A DNA stretch of 64,000 nt from Heliobacterium mobile (GTDB lineage: Bacteria; Bacillota; Desulfitobacteriia; Heliobacteriales; Heliobacteriaceae). Position numbers and translations under genes: made by a program. The notes below the pieces were generated by a model. It saw only the letters and a program-made list of their open reading frames with translations. It had not been told where the DNA came from and searched no databases. This document shows, one piece after another, positions 1 to 7,414 of the stretch. Positions within the stretch are counted from its first letter, which is position 1. Each line of letters starts with the position of its first letter. The stretch is taken from positions 62,001 to 126,000 of the forward strand of contig NZ_WNKU01000004.1 of NCBI RefSeq assembly GCF_009720735.1. Direction: 5' to 3'.

Positions 1-173
1 CTTTCGATGAAGGCCAGAAAAAGGTTGTTCATCGATATGGCTTCGTCGAGGCGTTGGACAAGTTCCCGCGTTCGTTTCTGCAGATCATCCGTCCGTTTCT
101 CCATATCCTGCATACGTCGATGCAGTTCTCCGCTCTGCACTTCGAGTTCCTGAGTCCGTTCCTCAAGTGACAT
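1..173 (-). CDS. Partial coiled-coil protein, 5' part only
   Basis: Reverse-strand reading frame whose 3' end lies outside the window, so only about 57 N-terminal residues are visible. The start at 173 is preceded by AAAGGCGG; another in-frame ATG at 191 has no ribosome site. The protein begins MSLEERTQELEVQSGELHRR and continues as a charged run of Glu, Arg, Gln and Leu with heptad spacing, which indicates a coiled coil. I do not recognise a family. It could be a small cytoplasmic coiled-coil protein or the stalk of a larger signalling protein. Its downstream context is unknown. Confidence 0.5.
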   Translation of the reverse strand, partial: MSLEERTQELEVQSGELHRRMQDMEKRTDDLQKRTRELVQRLDEAISMNNLFLAFIE

Positions 174-297
174 ACGTTTCCCGCCTTTCATTACGCGACA
201 CAAATTCTGACGGCGAAAAGGTTTGTATATTCTTTATAGTAACATTGTAAATGTTATCGAAATGCTTGTCGATAATCCTTTGGTGGTTTTATCCATA

Positions 298-338
298 AAA
301 AGAGCCGCCCATTCTCAAGATAATGAGCGGCTCTGAGC
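298..338 (-). terminator. Rho-independent terminator of the transglycosylase gene
   Basis: On the reverse strand a 13-bp stem (AGAGCCGCUCAUU paired with AAUGGGCGGCUCU, one G-U pair) with an 8-nt loop is followed by a U run. It begins directly after the stop codon of the lytic transglycosylase gene. Confidence 0.85.
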
Positions 339-346
339 GTATATAT

Positions 347-1009
347 TTATCCTAAGGCTGTTTGGGCCTCTTGCTGATACCGTAACACCCGGGGAACATA
401 GGCTTGTGTTTCGGAAAAAGGCGGGATTCCTCCATACTTGGAGACGTTGCCAGGACCGGCATTGTAGGCGGCGAGGGCCAATTCCACGTTGCCCCCAAAC
501 TTATCCAGCATTTGTCGCAGGTAACGGACACCGCCGTCGATATTTTGGGCCGGATCGAAGGCATCGATAACACCGAGTGAACGGGCTGTACCGGGCATGA
601 GTTGCATGAGCCCTGCCGCGCCGGTCGGCGATACATCGCGCGGATTGAAGCTGGATTCAGCCTTGATCACACCCCAGACCAGTGTGGGGTCCACATTATA
701 TTTTTGGGCGGTCTTGCGAATCAAATCGCTGTACTGACCGGCAGGAATGTTTTTCTGTGCAGCGTAGGCTTTACCAGCCTGTTGGGAATTTACAGCCGCC
801 GTGGACGAAGTAGTCACCATGTTCCTGTTCAATAGCAGATCCGAGGCCGTGGCGACGTCCAGCCGGTTCGGGGTTGCAGGCGAAAAGCTTCCAAAGGCTT
901 GAGCTTTGATCGTGGCCTGCAAGGTTGCGGCAAAATCGGCGAAGGAGTCCCCTTTGGGACACTGCGCTTGCACCTGCTGGCGAATCGCTTCAATTCCCGA
1001 AACAACCAT
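347..1009 (-). CDS. Lytic transglycosylase, SLT domain
   Basis: Predicted peptidoglycan lytic transglycosylase of 220 residues. The C-terminal half (about residues 95-210) is a classic SLT goose-lysozyme-like domain: the catalytic Glu sits in KAESSFNP (about residue 118), followed by [13 protein letters not shown] and [12 protein letters not shown]. The N-terminal 90 residues are low in conserved features and no signal peptide is evident, so export may be non-classical, or the protein may resemble YjbJ-type small transglycosylases. The start is ATG 1009, preceded by AGGAGGTG. An upstream GTG at 1030 is in frame, but that Shine-Dalgarno site would lie inside its own coding sequence. It stands alone, divergent from the gin gene, and has its own terminator. 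Cleaving glycan strands during growth, division or germination is the likely role. Confidence 0.9.
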   Translation of the reverse strand: MVVSGIEAIRQQVQAQCPKGDSFADFAATLQATIKAQAFGSFSPATPNRLDVATASDLLLNRNMVTTSSTAAVNSQQAGKAYAAQKNIPAGQYSDLIRKTAQKYNVDPTLVWGVIKAESSFNPRDVSPTGAAGLMQLMPGTARSLGVIDAFDPAQNIDGGVRYLRQMLDKFGGNVELALAAYNAGPGNVSKYGGIPPFSETQAYVPRVLRYQQEAQTALG

Positions 1010-1237
1010 GTCATCCACCTCCTGTTTCACTATACCCCGATTGGGATGAGCCTGTAAAGGGTGGAAACTGAGGAAAAATGCAAAAATATGTAAAAGTGGC
1101 GTTCGTCCTCACAGCGGCGGCACATTGGGCATTCTTTACACGCGCTGATTCATGATATATCTCTCTTGGACGGGCGCCGGATCCTCTTGGGGTGCATAGA
1201 ATGCAGTCCGGCGGTTTCAGGAGCGGGATCCAATGTC

Positions 1238-1244
1238 CATACTA
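1238..1244 (+). promoter_or_regulatory. Candidate forespore-type -10 element upstream of gin
   Basis: CATACTA matches the -10 of forespore sigma factors F and G and lies 29 bases before the start codon. The -35 region (GTTTC, 1214-1218, spacer 19) is a poor match. In Bacillus csfB is controlled by sigma F, which makes the match plausible but not proven. Confidence 0.35.
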
Positions 1245-1273
1245 GGAAATAGGCATTATTATGAGGTGATCCG

Positions 1274-1507
1274 ATGAATTTAGGTAATGTATTGCCCGTA
1301 TGTTCTGCATGTCGGTGTACACCTCCCGAAGGGCTCACCGGGGGGATCTGGCTCAAAGGCCTTTTTCTCTGTGGGGACTGCTTGAAAAATCTCTCCGAAT
1401 GGCAGGAGAATGAGCGTCCATACCTCCTGTTGAAGGAAAGTTTGGCAGGGTTATGGCGGCACCATCCAGCGTGGCGGCAGCATTTGGCGTACGGCGGCAA
1501 ATCATGA
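1274..1507 (+). CDS. csfB: Anti-sigma-G factor Gin (CsfB)
   Basis: Small 77-residue protein with two CxxC pairs (C10-C13 and C33-C36), the zinc-binding signature of Gin/CsfB. In Bacillus, Gin is made in the forespore under sigma F and blocks premature activity of sigma G; it also acts on sigma E in the mother cell. The identification rests on size, the cysteine pattern and position directly before the Orn/Lys/Arg decarboxylase and tmk genes, the same order as in Bacillus. GAGGTGA sits 6 bases before ATG 1274. The C-terminal part is Trp/Arg/His rich without a recognised motif. A forespore-type -10 element is present upstream. Confidence 0.8.
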   Translation: MNLGNVLPVCSACRCTPPEGLTGGIWLKGLFLCGDCLKNLSEWQENERPYLLLKESLAGLWRHHPAWRQHLAYGGKS

Positions 1508-1608
1508 TAAAATAACAATTATAAACAAATAGACGAATAGGCGAAGGCCTTCGATCATCGCTGCTGCTTTTGCCTATTTAAGAATATGAACGTATCGGAG
1601 GTCACAGG

Positions 1609-3060
1609 GTGACAGAACAACCCTTATGGGAGGCCTTGCTCGCGTACCGCCGGGAGGGCGTCAAGGGGTTTCACATGCCCGGTCATGGGCAAGGGCAGGC
1701 CTTCCAAGGGCTTGGACTGACGCCGGACCTGGATGTAACCGAAGTTCCCGGACTCGATGACCTCCACGCTCCCGAGGAAGCCATTGCTGAGGCCCAAGCC
1801 GCTGCTGCTCGGGCCTTTGGTGCTCAGGCCACTTTTTTTTTGGTTCAAGGGGCTACGGTGGGAATCCATGCTCTCTGCATGTCGGGGTTGCAGCCTGGCG
1901 ATGAGGTCGTACTTCCCCGTCACTGTCACCGGTCGCTCTTCGGCGGTCTTGTGCTCAGCGGCGCTGTGCCCCGCTATGTCCCGGCGGTTTGCGAGGCAGA
2001 GACAGGGCTGCCGTTAGCTTCCGATCCCTCTGGGCTGAAGGAAAGTGCCATCGACGCCAAAGCGTTGTTTATGCTTCGGCCGAGCTATTTCGGGACGGCA
2101 GAAGACTTGGCGCCCTGGCTCGATTGTTCCCAGCAGGCAGGGCTCCCGCTGTGGGTCGATGAGGCTCATGGCGCCGCCTATCCCTTCAGCGATCGGTTGC
2201 CGGAATCGGCGCTGACACTGGGAGCTCATGCGGTCGTCCATGGCAGTCATAAAACGCTTCCCGTACTCACTCAGGCGGCCATGCTCCATATCGGTTCAGG
2301 GGAATTTGCGCCACTGAACTTTGCGTTGGACAAGGTCCGCCGAGCCCTCTCGGTGCTGCAAACGACAAGTCCCTCCTATCTATTGCTGGCTTCTCTTGAT
2401 CTGGCTCGAAGCCGCATGGAAGAGGAGGGAACGATTCTGTGGGAGCGCGCTGTCGAGCGAGCTCAGCGATTGCGAAAAGAACTGAATCGCCTCAAAGGAA
2501 TTTCCTGTTGGGGTGAAGAAATTAAGGCCTATCCCGGTGTCACCGACTGGGATTCGACGCGGCTGCTCGTGGTCATCCGGGATTGGCCCATGACCGGGTA
2601 TGAACTGCGCCGGCAACTGCGAGAAAAGTACGGCATTGAAGCCGAACTGGCCGGTTCGGCCCATATCCTGTTTCTCATCTCTCCCTTTGACGCACCCGAT
2701 GCCGATGCCGCGTTGCTGGCGGCCTTCCGCCATCTCGCCAGCTCCGTAGAGCGGCGTCAGCCCGGGAGCATCGGACCAGGAAATTTATTTAAAGACAGCT
2801 ACCGGCAGTGGCCCCAGATGGTGCTGACACCGAGGGAAGCATTTTTCGCATCCCATCGCGTCGTTTCGCTGTCTGAGGCCCGTAACCAAATTGCGGCAGA
2901 GTTTATCTGTCCCTATCCCCCCGGGATTCCCCTCGTCGCGCCTGGTGAAAAAATAACGCTGGAAATGGTGGAACTGATCGAAGAACTCCAACAAGCCGGA
3001 GTGCACTGGCAAGGGTCGGCTGACCCAAGGCTGGCATTTATCACCGTGATCGATAAATAA
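1609..3060 (+). CDS. Orn/Lys/Arg decarboxylase family protein (YaaO-like)
   Basis: PLP-dependent fold-type I decarboxylase of 483 residues, of the short, wing-less Bacillus SpeA/YaaO type. Visible motifs are FHMPGHGQG near residue 21, a substrate or cofactor loop LVQGATVGIHA (78-88), the PLP aspartate in DEAHG (184-188) and the Schiff-base lysine K215 in HGSHKTLPVL. A small C-terminal domain follows (about 370-483). The start is GTG 1609 after GGAGGTCACAGG. Substrate (arginine, lysine or ornithine) cannot be decided from sequence; arginine to agmatine for polyamine synthesis is the commonest role for this clade. The gene lies between gin and tmk, as yaaO does in Bacillus. Confidence 0.88.
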   Translation: MTEQPLWEALLAYRREGVKGFHMPGHGQGQAFQGLGLTPDLDVTEVPGLDDLHAPEEAIAEAQAAAARAFGAQATFFLVQGATVGIHALCMSGLQPGDEVVLPRHCHRSLFGGLVLSGAVPRYVPAVCEAETGLPLASDPSGLKESAIDAKALFMLRPSYFGTAEDLAPWLDCSQQAGLPLWVDEAHGAAYPFSDRLPESALTLGAHAVVHGSHKTLPVLTQAAMLHIGSGEFAPLNFALDKVRRALSVLQTTSPSYLLLASLDLARSRMEEEGTILWERAVERAQRLRKELNRLKGISCWGEEIKAYPGVTDWDSTRLLVVIRDWPMTGYELRRQLREKYGIEAELAGSAHILFLISPFDAPDADAALLAAFRHLASSVERRQPGSIGPGNLFKDSYRQWPQMVLTPREAFFASHRVVSLSEARNQIAAEFICPYPPGIPLVAPGEKITLEMVELIEELQQAGVHWQGSADPRLAFITVIDK

Positions 3061-3159
3061 ACGTTCCGATTCAGCTTGTGGGCTATTGAGTATTCAGGCA
3101 TTTTGGCCGATGATATAGTAATGAGCGTAACTATGCAAAGGGTAAGGCGAGGTGCCATC

Positions 3160-3801
3160 ATGCCTGGACTGTTTATCACTCTCGAGGGAGCCGACGGGGC
3201 CGGAAAGACGACCCAAGGGGCGTTGCTGGCTCAGGCCTTTCGGGCTTTACAATACCCCGTGCTGGAAACACGGGAACCGGGTGGAACACCGGTGGGCGAG
3301 GCAGCCCGCCGGGTGTTGCTCGATCCCTCCTTGACGGGGATGGCGCCGATGGCGGAAGTCTTCCTGTACGCCGCCGCCCGAGCTCAACTGATCCGTGAAG
3401 TGATCCTGCCAGCCTTAGCCGCCGGTACAGTCGTTATCTGTGATCGCTTTACCGACTCGACGCTGGCCTATCAAGGGTACGGCCGTGGTTTGGATATGGA
3501 CCGACTGCAAAGCATCAACCATTGGGCGACAGAAGGGCTGGCGCCTGATTTGACATTGCTTCTCGATATTGACAGCGACGAAGGCTTGAGCCGGGCTCGC
3601 CGAAAAGGTGCTGACCGCATGGAGATGGAGACGGCTGCGTTCCATCAAAAGGTCCGCCATGGTTTTCTGGAACTGGCGGCGAAAGAGACGAGCCGTATCC
3701 GGGTCATCCCAGCGGGCCGCGATATCTTCGAGGTTCACCGGCAGGTTATCAACGCAGTCCGTGAGAAAGTGCCGGAATTGGTCTGCTCTCAGGAGGGATA
3801 G
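3160..3801 (+). CDS. tmk: Thymidylate kinase
   Basis: dTMP kinase of 213 residues, phosphorylating dTMP to dTDP for DNA synthesis. The P-loop GADGAGKTT is at residues 10-18. DRFTDSTLAYQGYGRG is the thymidine-binding DR motif, and the LID region contains RARRKGADRME. The start ATG 3160 follows GCGAGGTG. An in-frame GTG at 3076 would add 28 residues not found in the family. It heads a compact replication/RNA-modification run (tmk, holB, yaaT, yabA, rsmI). Bacillus yaaQ and yaaR, which lie between tmk and holB there, are absent here. Confidence 0.97.
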   Translation: MPGLFITLEGADGAGKTTQGALLAQAFRALQYPVLETREPGGTPVGEAARRVLLDPSLTGMAPMAEVFLYAAARAQLIREVILPALAAGTVVICDRFTDSTLAYQGYGRGLDMDRLQSINHWATEGLAPDLTLLLDIDSDEGLSRARRKGADRMEMETAAFHQKVRHGFLELAAKETSRIRVIPAGRDIFEVHRQVINAVREKVPELVCSQEG

Positions 3802-3819
3802 AAAATATGGTATGGGGAG

Positions 3820-4818
3820 ATGGCCGTGCGGTTATCCCAGATTGAGGGCCAAGAGCGGGCCGTCCAGCAACTGATTCGTGGATTATCTCGGGAACGAGTC
3901 GCCCACGCCTACCTTTTTTCAGGTCCCCAGGGTGTCGGGAAAAGGACAACAGCCCGGGCCTTTGCCCAAGCGGTTCTTTGTCTGGAGCCTCGAGAGGGTG
4001 AGGCTTGTGAGAGCTGTGCCTCTTGCCGTCAGTTTTCCGGTGAGAACCATCCCGACTTTTTTCATATCCGTCCTGACGGGGCTTCCGTAAAGATCGATCA
4101 AATACGCAATCTGCAAAAGCGGATTCGTTACCTTCCATATGTATCGGCCCATCAAGCCGTGATCATCGAACAAGCCGAAACGATGCAGGGGCCGGCGGCG
4201 AATGCCCTGCTGAAGATTTTAGAGGAGCCGCCAGGGCCCACGGTCTTTATCCTCGTTACCGATCGAGGCCATGGAATTCTCCCGACGATCCTTTCCCGCT
4301 GCCTGCCCGTTCATTTTCAACCCATCCCAGGCGAGGCGATCGGCCGTTTCTTGCGTCAAAAAGGCGTTGATCCCCGGCATATCCCCTTACTGGTGCTGTT
4401 GTCTGACGGACGTTGGGATCGGGCAGGTCAACTGGCCGAAGCAGGACTGCCGCCGGGACGGGAGAAGGCCCAACAGATCTTGGAACGGTTGCCCAGAATG
4501 AACGATAGTCAGATCTTTCAATTGGCCGAAGAGTGGGACAAGAACAAAGAAGCTATTGCGGAGTTCGTCGACTACGGATCCCTTTTGCTGCGTGACTGGC
4601 TGCTCCTGGCGGGACAGTCGCCGGACCAAGGGGACAAGCTGGCAGAAGAACTGATCATCAACCGCGATATTGTCGGGAGTACCAACTGGTCACTGCCGGT
4701 TTTGCTGGCAGGGCTGGAACGAGTCATGAAAACACGACGCCTGCTGGAGACAAACGCCAGCGCTCGCTTGCTGGTGGAAGATCTGCTGTTGCGGCTTCGG
4801 GACCTGACCCGGAAATAA
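3820..4818 (+). CDS. holB: DNA polymerase III delta' subunit
   Basis: Clamp-loader subunit of 332 residues that helps the DnaX complex load the beta clamp. It has the AAA+ fold with Walker A GPQGVGKRT (35-43), a zinc module with four cysteines (C54, C63, C66, C69), and sensor 1 region ILSRC. Like many delta' proteins it works as a stator within the complex. The start is uncertain: ATG 3820 is adjacent to GGGGAG, while GTG 3826 (VRLSQIEGQE) has the better spacing of about 8 bases. It begins 18 bases after tmk and is followed by yaaT, in the Bacillus order. Confidence 0.95.
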   Translation: MAVRLSQIEGQERAVQQLIRGLSRERVAHAYLFSGPQGVGKRTTARAFAQAVLCLEPREGEACESCASCRQFSGENHPDFFHIRPDGASVKIDQIRNLQKRIRYLPYVSAHQAVIIEQAETMQGPAANALLKILEEPPGPTVFILVTDRGHGILPTILSRCLPVHFQPIPGEAIGRFLRQKGVDPRHIPLLVLLSDGRWDRAGQLAEAGLPPGREKAQQILERLPRMNDSQIFQLAEEWDKNKEAIAEFVDYGSLLLRDWLLLAGQSPDQGDKLAEELIINRDIVGSTNWSLPVLLAGLERVMKTRRLLETNASARLLVEDLLLRLRDLTRK

Positions 4819-4855
4819 CATAGAGAAACATGGGCCGAGGGAGACAGGAGGAAAC

Positions 4856-5563
4856 ATGTTGGTCAAGATAGTCGGTGTCCGGTTTAAAAAGACCGGTAAA
4901 GTTTATTATTTCGATCCCGGCGATCTGGAAATCCAGGGGCAGGATCGAGTGATCGTCGAGACGGCCCGCGGTATCGAGTATGGAGAGATTGTCATACCTC
5001 CTCGGGAAGTACCGGAAGACAGCCTCGTCAACCCATTGAAAAAGGTGTTGCGAGTCGCCACGGCAGAAGACACCCAGCAGGTGGAAGAGAACCGAGCGAA
5101 GGAAACGGCCGCCTATGAGATCTGTCAGAAGAAGATCAGCATTCACCAGTTGCCGATGAAATTGGTCGATGTGGAATACACCTTCGACGCGTCTAAGATC
5201 ATCTTCTACTTTACCGCCGATGGACGGGTCGATTTCCGGGAGCTGGTGAAGGACTTAGCTGCCGTTTTCCGGACCCGCATCGAACTGCGCCAGATCGGTG
5301 TTCGTGACGAGGCCAAGATGATTGGCGGCATCGGTTGCTGCGGCAGGGTGCTCTGCTGCTCCTCCTTCCTGGGGGATTTTGAACCGGTTTCGATCCGTAT
5401 GGCCAAAGACCAGAACCTTTCCTTAAACCCTACGAAAATCTCGGGAATCTGCGGCCGCCTCATGTGCTGCTTAAAGTTCGAAAACGACTGTTATGAACGA
5501 AAAGACATACCTCCCCGGCCTTACCCAAAACCCATGGACATGCCCGAATCAGAACAGGGCTAA
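4856..5563 (+). CDS. yaaT: PSP1-domain protein YaaT (RicT)
   Basis: 235-residue PSP1 C-terminal domain protein. The cysteine-rich centre is diagnostic: GCCGRVLCC (C161, C162, C167, C168) and GICGRLMCC (C199, C204, C205), plus C212. In Bacillus, RicT/YaaT joins RicA and RicF in a complex carrying iron-sulfur clusters that promotes RNase Y processing and Spo0A phosphorylation. ATG 4856 follows CAGGAGG. The cysteine set matches that expected for cluster binding. It lies between holB and yabA as in Bacillus. No ricA or ricF homologue lies nearby. Confidence 0.93.
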   Translation: MLVKIVGVRFKKTGKVYYFDPGDLEIQGQDRVIVETARGIEYGEIVIPPREVPEDSLVNPLKKVLRVATAEDTQQVEENRAKETAAYEICQKKISIHQLPMKLVDVEYTFDASKIIFYFTADGRVDFRELVKDLAAVFRTRIELRQIGVRDEAKMIGGIGCCGRVLCCSSFLGDFEPVSIRMAKDQNLSLNPTKISGICGRLMCCLKFENDCYERKDIPPRPYPKPMDMPESEQG

Positions 5564-5620
5564 CGATGTCATTCTGACTTGAGATGTTGCGGACAGCGCA
5601 AACCACGAGAGGTGGAGCGG

Positions 5621-5932
5621 GTGAAAAAGGTAACCTCCAAGCTGATCGCTCTGGAAGAGCAACTGCGGGAACTCCTGTCGGAAGTGGAAGCATTGAAAAT
5701 GGAAGTCTATACGTTAGAGGAAGAAAATGCACGGCTGCGGGCAGAACGGGCCAATGTGACACCGGAGACGGTCGATCGGGTCGAGGACAATGTGCGCCTT
5801 CTGGAACGGCAAGGCCATGAGAACCTGAACCGGCTCTACCGGGAAGGGTTTCACATCTGTCACGTTCACTTTGGCCAGCCGCGGAGCGGCGACGATTGTC
5901 TGTTCTGTGTCAGTTTTTTAGAAAAAGAGTAG
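5621..5932 (+). CDS. yabA: Replication initiation control protein YabA
   Basis: 103-residue YabA. The N-terminal half (about 1-65) is a leucine/glutamate-rich coiled coil used for tetramerisation. The C-terminal part has the zinc site H78, C80, C93, C96 (HICHVHFG and CLFC). In Bacillus, YabA binds DnaA and DnaN and prevents over-initiation. The start is GTG 5621, with GAGGTGG upstream; the reading frame opens earlier at a TTG (5579) without a ribosome site. It is 7 bases from rsmI, so the two are probably co-transcribed. Confidence 0.93.
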   Translation: MKKVTSKLIALEEQLRELLSEVEALKMEVYTLEEENARLRAERANVTPETVDRVEDNVRLLERQGHENLNRLYREGFHICHVHFGQPRSGDDCLFCVSFLEKE

Positions 5933-5939
5933 GTGAACC

Positions 5940-6875
5940 ATGAACCAAGCCGAAGAGAGCCCTTCTGGGACGGGGAAACTGATCGTCTGCGCCACACCGA
6001 TCGGCAATCTTGAAGACATCACCTTGCGGGTGCTGCAAGCGTTAAAGACGGCTGATCTCATCGCCGCCGAAGATACCCGTCATACCCGGAAGCTCTTAAG
6101 CGCCTATGATATCCACGTGCCGCTCACGTCGTACCATGAGCATAACCGCTTTGGCAAAGGGCCGGAGATTCTCGATAAAGTGGCCGCAGGCGCTGCGGTG
6201 GCGCTCGTTTCCGACGCCGGACTACCGGGGATCTCTGATCCTGGTGAAGACCTGGTGCGGCAGTGTGTCGAACGGGGCTTGCCGGTGGAAGTGCTGCCCG
6301 GTCCGACGGCCTCCCTGACGGCACTCGTCCTCTCAGGGCTGCCTACGGGCCGGTTTGTCTTCGAAGGTTTCTTGCCGCGCCAGAAAAAAGAATACCGGGA
6401 ACGGATCGCCGCGCTCGCCCGGGAGGAGCGCACCCTGATCATCTACGAGTCGCCCTACCGGGTGAGAGATACCGTAAAAGACTTCCGGGACGCCTTCGGT
6501 GGGGAGCGGAAAGCGGCTTTGATACGAGAACTGACCAAGAAGTACGAAGAAGTGCGCCGGGGTACCCTCGACGAACTCGCCCTATCTTTGCAAGCAGGAG
6601 TGCGGGGGGAATGCACCCTCGTCGTAGCCGGTTATGATGAACAGGGACAAATGAAAGGGATCGGTGAAACGGAACCATCCGAAGGCGATGAGGAAAGTGA
6701 AACCGAAAAGGCCCGACGACTGACCGAACGGATACGGATTCTAGAAACAGAAGGGGACGACCACAAAAGCGCCCTGAAAAAAGCCGCCCAGGAATTGGGT
6801 CTCCCGCGACGAGAAGCGTACCGCTTGAAGCTTCTCCATGAAGGCAAAAGCGATTCCGATGAAATAGAAAAATAA
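5940..6875 (+). CDS. rsmI: 16S rRNA (cytidine(1402)-2'-O)-methyltransferase
   Basis: RsmI of 311 residues methylates the 2'-OH of C1402 in the ribosomal P site using SAM. It belongs to the tetrapyrrole methylase (SAM-MT class III) fold: CATPIGNLEDIT at the N-terminus, AAEDTRHT, and the SAM-binding loop SDAGLPGISDPG. After the catalytic domain (to about residue 240) comes an acidic linker and a helical tail (DDHKSALKKAAQELGLPRRE) of the kind seen in Firmicute homologues. ATG 5940 follows AGGTGAACC. A strong terminator overlaps the stop codon and ends the tmk-rsmI run. Confidence 0.96.
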   Translation: MNQAEESPSGTGKLIVCATPIGNLEDITLRVLQALKTADLIAAEDTRHTRKLLSAYDIHVPLTSYHEHNRFGKGPEILDKVAAGAAVALVSDAGLPGISDPGEDLVRQCVERGLPVEVLPGPTASLTALVLSGLPTGRFVFEGFLPRQKKEYRERIAALAREERTLIIYESPYRVRDTVKDFRDAFGGERKAALIRELTKKYEEVRRGTLDELALSLQAGVRGECTLVVAGYDEQGQMKGIGETEPSEGDEESETEKARRLTERIRILETEGDDHKSALKKAAQELGLPRREAYRLKLLHEGKSDSDEIEK

Positions 6876-6904
6876 CGGGACGGGGTTGCCCCGTCCCGTT
6901 TTTA
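6875..6904. terminator. Terminator after rsmI, possibly two-way
   Basis: An 11-bp perfect stem (6875-6885 with 6889-6899, ACGGGACGGGG) with a 3-nt loop is followed by TTTTT on the forward strand. The reverse strand carries a T-rich tract too, so it may also end abrB transcription. Confidence 0.9.
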
Positions 6905-6971
6905 TGGCCTGTTCGCCATAATAAAACCCGTTTCTTTTTTTCGGTTGGAAATAATGGTATTATGTAGCCAA

Positions 6972-7223
6972 TCAGCCTGCAGCGTTTTGAGCCATGCTGA
7001 CGGCGCATTCACGGCAGACCACTTTGCCACGGAAATTTTGAACATCGACGGCGCTTCCACAGAAAACGCAGGCAGGTTCGTATTTCCTCAAAATAATCTT
7101 CTCGTGATCAACGTAAATTTCCAAAGCGTCTTTTTCATCGATACCCAGGGTTCGCCGCAGCTCAATGGGGATGACGACACGTCCCAGTTCGTCGACTTTA
7201 CGCACAATACCCGTAGATTTCAT
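6972..7223 (-). CDS. abrB: Transition-state regulator AbrB with zinc-ribbon-like tail
   Basis: DNA-binding protein of 83 residues. The N-terminal swapped-hairpin domain (1-50: MKSTGIVRKVDELGRVVIPI and following) is almost identical to Bacillus AbrB. The C-terminal half differs, with four cysteines in two CxxC pairs (C52-C55, C70-C73) that could bind zinc. AbrB represses post-exponential and sporulation genes during growth. The start is ATG 7223 with GGGAGG 8 bases upstream; an upstream GTG (7250) is less likely. It runs opposite to rsmI and metG, as in Bacillus, and has a clear sigma-A promoter with a palindrome in its spacer. Confidence 0.92.
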   Translation of the reverse strand: MKSTGIVRKVDELGRVVIPIELRRTLGIDEKDALEIYVDHEKIILRKYEPACVFCGSAVDVQNFRGKVVCRECAVSMAQNAAG

Positions 7224-7274
7224 GAAAGATTGCCTCCCTTCGTTCCCCAAAATTCGACAACGTTCTACAACCTG

Positions 7275-7303
7275 ATGGTACCATTCGTTCCAGGAACAGT
7301 CAA
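7275..7303 (-). promoter_or_regulatory. Sigma-A promoter of abrB with spacer palindrome
   Basis: Reverse strand: -35 TTGACT (7298-7303), 17-bp spacer, -10 TACCAT (7275-7280). The spacer contains the perfect 11-base palindrome GTTCCtGGAAC (7287-7297), a possible operator. Confidence 0.65.
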
Positions 7304-7320
7304 CCCCTACTTTTAAAAAA

Positions 7321-7326
7321 TTGACA
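7321..7326 (+). promoter_or_regulatory. Candidate -35 of metG
   Basis: A consensus TTGACA lies 89 bases before the metG start, but the matching -10 (TCTTTT at 17 bp spacing) is poor. No T-box element was seen in the leader. Confidence 0.3.
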
Positions 7327-7414
7327 AAAATCCATAAAAATCATCTTTTCTGGGGTTAATGCCAGGTTTTTGGGAATACGAGAGAGAGACGATGATGTAC
7401 AGGAGGCTACCGCA

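Noticed and set aside
6439-7008. 189-codon reverse frame over rsmI and the abrB 3' region
   Set aside because: It crosses a strong terminator and both real genes; the translation is low-complexity with no family features.
7224-7414. T-box riboswitch before metG
   Set aside because: The T-box sequence and specifier-loop hairpins were not found in the leader.
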